Origin: DATGZX01 sp035296965 | GTDB taxonomy: Bacteria > Planctomycetota > Planctomycetia > Gemmatales > Gemmataceae | Assembly (NCBI GenBank): GCA_035296965.1 | Contig: DATGZX010000009.1 | Location: forward strand, 50,557 to 114,556 | DNA length: 64,000 bases | Direction of reading: 5' to 3' | In this document: one piece after another, positions 62,034-64,000 of the stretch | How the letters are laid out: every line of letters starts with the position of its first letter | How positions within the stretch are numbered: position 1 is the first letter of the stretch | The notes under the pieces: model-generated | Databases searched by the model: none | What the model saw: the letters and a program-made list of their open reading frames with translations, nothing else | Told to the model about the DNA's origin: nothing | Position numbers and translations under genes: made by a program

Positions 62034-63269
62034 TCAGTTCTGCTGTTTCACTTCAAAATGATGCGCTGCTGGTTGAACCTGTCTGTAGATTTCCGCCTGC
62101 CGGTCGGCAATTTGCTTCGCGCGTTTGTTTAGCTCGGCGGATCTGCGTTCGGCGGCCACGTCGGCAAGCCAATCCGGCGCTTGAAACATCACGATGCCGC
62201 GAAAGCGCTGATGCACCAGGGAATTCTTGTCATTGATTGCTGTGAAGACCTTCCGGCCCTGGTCGAAAATCGGGCCGGACGTGAGGTTGCCGAGGTTCAC
62301 CCCTTCCGCCAATTGCTCGGTTGAATAGGTGCCGATCTCCTTGCCGTCGATATGCACGGCATATTTTCCGGAAGCCAGGCCCGTGACCTTCAGTCCGTAC
62401 CAGTTGAGGTCGCGGAGTTGATCCACGTAGGGAAGGATGACCAGCCAATCGGGTTGCACCGGCAGCGGCAGTGCTTCATCCAGGCGATCGAAAGATACGC
62501 TCGTCGCCGAACTCTGAAGGTTCTCCACCGTGCAGGCTTTCTTTTCGACCTTGTTAGATGCAGCATCGATGCTCACGTCGCTGACAAGGCCCGGAGCATG
62601 AAGGCCCACCAAAATCGTGTGCGCCATGAGCAGCCCGCCGGCGGACGAAGTATGAACGCCATCGGGGAAGGGCTTCACGTTTGCCTTGGCAGTTTCGAGT
62701 TTTTCCAGAACCGCCCGGGTCACGGCATATTGATCGACGAACGGCAACTCATGCTTGACAGCCAACTCCTTCAAGGGCGCGTAGAACTGCTGCTGGGTTT
62801 CAAGATAGCGTTTGAAGCGAGCGTTGACGCGGCGATCCACGGCGTTGGGGGAAATGAGTGCTACGCGCACTCCTGCCTCGCGGGCTGCATCCAACATTTG
62901 TCCGGTGTTTTTCAGAAACGTGGCCTGCCCAGCCGGATTGAAGCCGCCATAGCCAGCGTCATTCATGCCGAAATCGATGGTGACGGCGGTTGGCTTCTCG
63001 GCAAGTACGTGGCTGGCAAAGCGAGTCGATCCGCCCGTAGCCGTATCACCGCCAATGCCGGCATTCAAAAAAGTCAGGTTCCATTGAGGGAAGCGGGTGG
63101 TCAGGTAAAGTTCCAGGTCGGTCGAGTACTGGTATTGTTCGGTAATGCTGTCGCCGAGGAAGACGATGCGATCGTTCTTCTTGAAAAAGAATTCGTTCGG
63201 TGACTCCGCATGCAAAGTGCATACGGCCGACACGAGCACAAACATCGCGATTACGAAATGTCGTTTCAT
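62034..63269 (-). CDS. Exported SGNH/GDSL-family hydrolase
   Basis: 411 aa with a signal peptide (FVIAMFVLVSAVCTLHA). The SGNH blocks are IVFLGDSITEQYQYS (nucleophile Ser), LNAGIGGDTATGGSTR (Gly), TIDFGMNDAGYGG (Asn) and PDGVHTSSAGG (catalytic Asp/His). The C-terminal 190 residues are a further domain with a long helical end (AAERRSAELNKRAKQIADRQ). This type often de-esterifies plant or algal polysaccharides or peptidoglycan; the substrate is not determinable here. Confidence 0.9.
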   Translation of the reverse strand: MKRHFVIAMFVLVSAVCTLHAESPNEFFFKKNDRIVFLGDSITEQYQYSTDLELYLTTRFPQWNLTFLNAGIGGDTATGGSTRFASHVLAEKPTAVTIDFGMNDAGYGGFNPAGQATFLKNTGQMLDAAREAGVRVALISPNAVDRRVNARFKRYLETQQQFYAPLKELAVKHELPFVDQYAVTRAVLEKLETAKANVKPFPDGVHTSSAGGLLMAHTILVGLHAPGLVSDVSIDAASNKVEKKACTVENLQSSATSVSFDRLDEALPLPVQPDWLVILPYVDQLRDLNWYGLKVTGLASGKYAVHIDGKEIGTYSTEQLAEGVNLGNLTSGPIFDQGRKVFTAINDKNSLVHQRFRGIVMFQAPDWLADVAAERRSAELNKRAKQIADRQAEIYRQVQPAAHHFEVKQQN

Positions 63270-63455
63270 GGTGGTCTCGCAGTAAGCATTGCTACGAAAG
63301 AGTGTCTTGAATCGAAGTTCTGCAAGCTGTTATGAACCTCGCGCCCTGTGCACCAATCAACCAAAGAAATATAGTAAAAATGCCGCCGCCAGCCGGCGCG
63401 TCTGCCAGGCTGCTGATCACGTTGCCATCCCCCGCCTCCGCGTTTTCGGCAAGAA

Positions 63456-63839
63456 CTACCGATTCTTGTTCCATTGATCCCACAACAAAAAGCAGCCCAA
63501 GTAGACCCTCGCCAAATCCACTGTGCGAACGGTTTCCCAATCATCAAATGCCTGCTTGGCCCGCTCAATATGGGCCAAGGCTTCACCACGAGTGAAGACC
63601 ATCGCAAGATTGTAGTCCGCGTCGTGGCGAGCGTCTTGTAAATCTACGAACGCGCCAGCGACATCCCTGATCGCTTGCGGGATGGGCATCACCGCCTTGA
63701 CTGGATCGAATGCCTTCGGCCATTCACTCTTGGCAAACGACTTGGATATGCGGCTCATTTCACTATGACCGTATGCTCTATTGGTGAGTTTCCATAGTCG
63801 CTCATCTCGAACAAATAGCCGGGCGGCTTCGTAAATCAA
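63456..63839 (-). CDS. Hypothetical HEPN-like helical protein
   Basis: 127 aa, all-helical. The segment FVDLQDARHDADYN, followed by FTRGEALAHIERAKQAFDDW, recalls HEPN-type proteins with an RhxADY block and a final helix containing alternating Ala/Phe. The start at 63839 may be late if the N-terminus has been lost, since upstream is probable transposase sequence. Function unknown; HEPN proteins often act as RNases or in toxin-antitoxin pairs, but no partner is visible. Confidence 0.55.
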   Translation of the reverse strand: MIYEAARLFVRDERLWKLTNRAYGHSEMSRISKSFAKSEWPKAFDPVKAVMPIPQAIRDVAGAFVDLQDARHDADYNLAMVFTRGEALAHIERAKQAFDDWETVRTVDLARVYLGCFLLWDQWNKNR

Positions 63840-63874
63840 TAGATGAAATAAGGCGTAATATCAGGGCGAACGCA

Positions 63875-64000
63875 TCAAACTTTCTCTAGGTTTCGTGCCC
63901 CAGCCAAGGTTTCCTCGAGAAAACCCGTGTCCAAGGCAGCCGCCTTGCGTTTCCGTGCGATGCTCGTTTTGGCCGGATTCCGCTTGAGCAGGCTTAACGC
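63875..64000 (-). CDS. C-terminal end of a probable transposase (partial)
   Basis: Open frame entering from the right window edge, 41 aa to the stop. The sequence ALSLLKRNPAKTSIARKRKA then ALDTGFLEETLAG resembles the conserved C-terminal tail of IS4/ISAs1-type transposases (a LLK..P.K.SI..KR....D..FL pattern). Only the end is visible, so the family is tentative. Confidence 0.45.
   Translation of the reverse strand, partial: ALSLLKRNPAKTSIARKRKAAALDTGFLEETLAGARNLEKV

Noticed and set aside
63292..63540. An 82-codon minus-strand frame between the SGNH hydrolase and HEPN-like genes
   Set aside because: It overlaps the end of the better-supported HEPN-like frame, has no clear ribosome site and no recognisable product.

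Overview
The window comes from a planctomycete, most likely a member of the Gemmatales or a relative. GC content is high and long antisense open frames are common. Lineage markers include a DUF1559 pseudopilin, three exported proteins that open with the LExLExR(A/S/L)L(S/T) leader, an ECF sigma factor fused to a membrane-anchored extracellular domain, two Ser/Thr kinase-TPR proteins (one next to an ECF sigma factor), and a bacterial microcompartment (BMC) operon of the planctomycete/verrucomicrobial type.

Layout. 1-16.4 kb is mostly housekeeping or hypothetical: archaeal-type phosphoglycerate mutase, a homocysteine S-methyltransferase-like protein, ribosomal protein L27, a large zinc-finger/PQQ-propeller membrane protein, a sugar phosphate isomerase-like protein, a DedA protein, a DUF1570-type metallopeptidase, UbiX and two exported TPR proteins. 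16.4-26.9 kb (minus strand) is one BMC operon. In transcription order it encodes a DeoR regulator, PduL, two BMC-H, acetate-type kinase, BMC-P, CoA-acylating aldehyde dehydrogenase, a small membrane protein, BMC-P, an RpiB-fold protein, BMC-P, class II aldolase, lactate/malate dehydrogenase, and a TIM-barrel aldolase-like protein with a Cys/His-rich tail. These parts fit cleavage of a deoxysugar phosphate (fuculose- or rhamnulose-1-phosphate) to DHAP plus lactaldehyde, then lactaldehyde to lactyl-CoA, lactyl-phosphate and lactate with ATP formed, inside a protein shell. No sugar kinase or sugar isomerase gene is in the operon.

27-38 kb holds a methyltransferase, an ECF sigma/STPK-TPR pair and two giant exported beta-helix proteins. 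38-43.5 kb holds FHA, HAD, polyprenyl synthase, MoaC and NadE. 44-48 kb holds two riboswitches on the plus strand. A cobalamin riboswitch precedes a DUF1559 pseudopilin, and a c-di-GMP-I (GEMM) riboswitch precedes an exported matrixin-like protease. 48-57.6 kb holds a second STPK-TPR, a thioredoxin-like remnant, an SPFH/ribbon-helix-helix pair behind three GATATC boxes phased at 11 bp, an ECF-fusion protein and a decapitated relative of it. 57.8-64 kb holds an HlyD-like protein, GlpK, a zinc-ribbon membrane protein, a CaMKII-association-domain protein, an SGNH hydrolase, a HEPN-like hypothetical, and the tail of a probable transposase at the right edge.

At least three families of palindromic dispersed repeats recur in the window. 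A is about 115 bp or more, three copies. B is about 165 bp, two copies. C is 45 bp, two copies. One copy of each sits inside the BMC operon. All identifications are from reading motifs and context; no database search was run.
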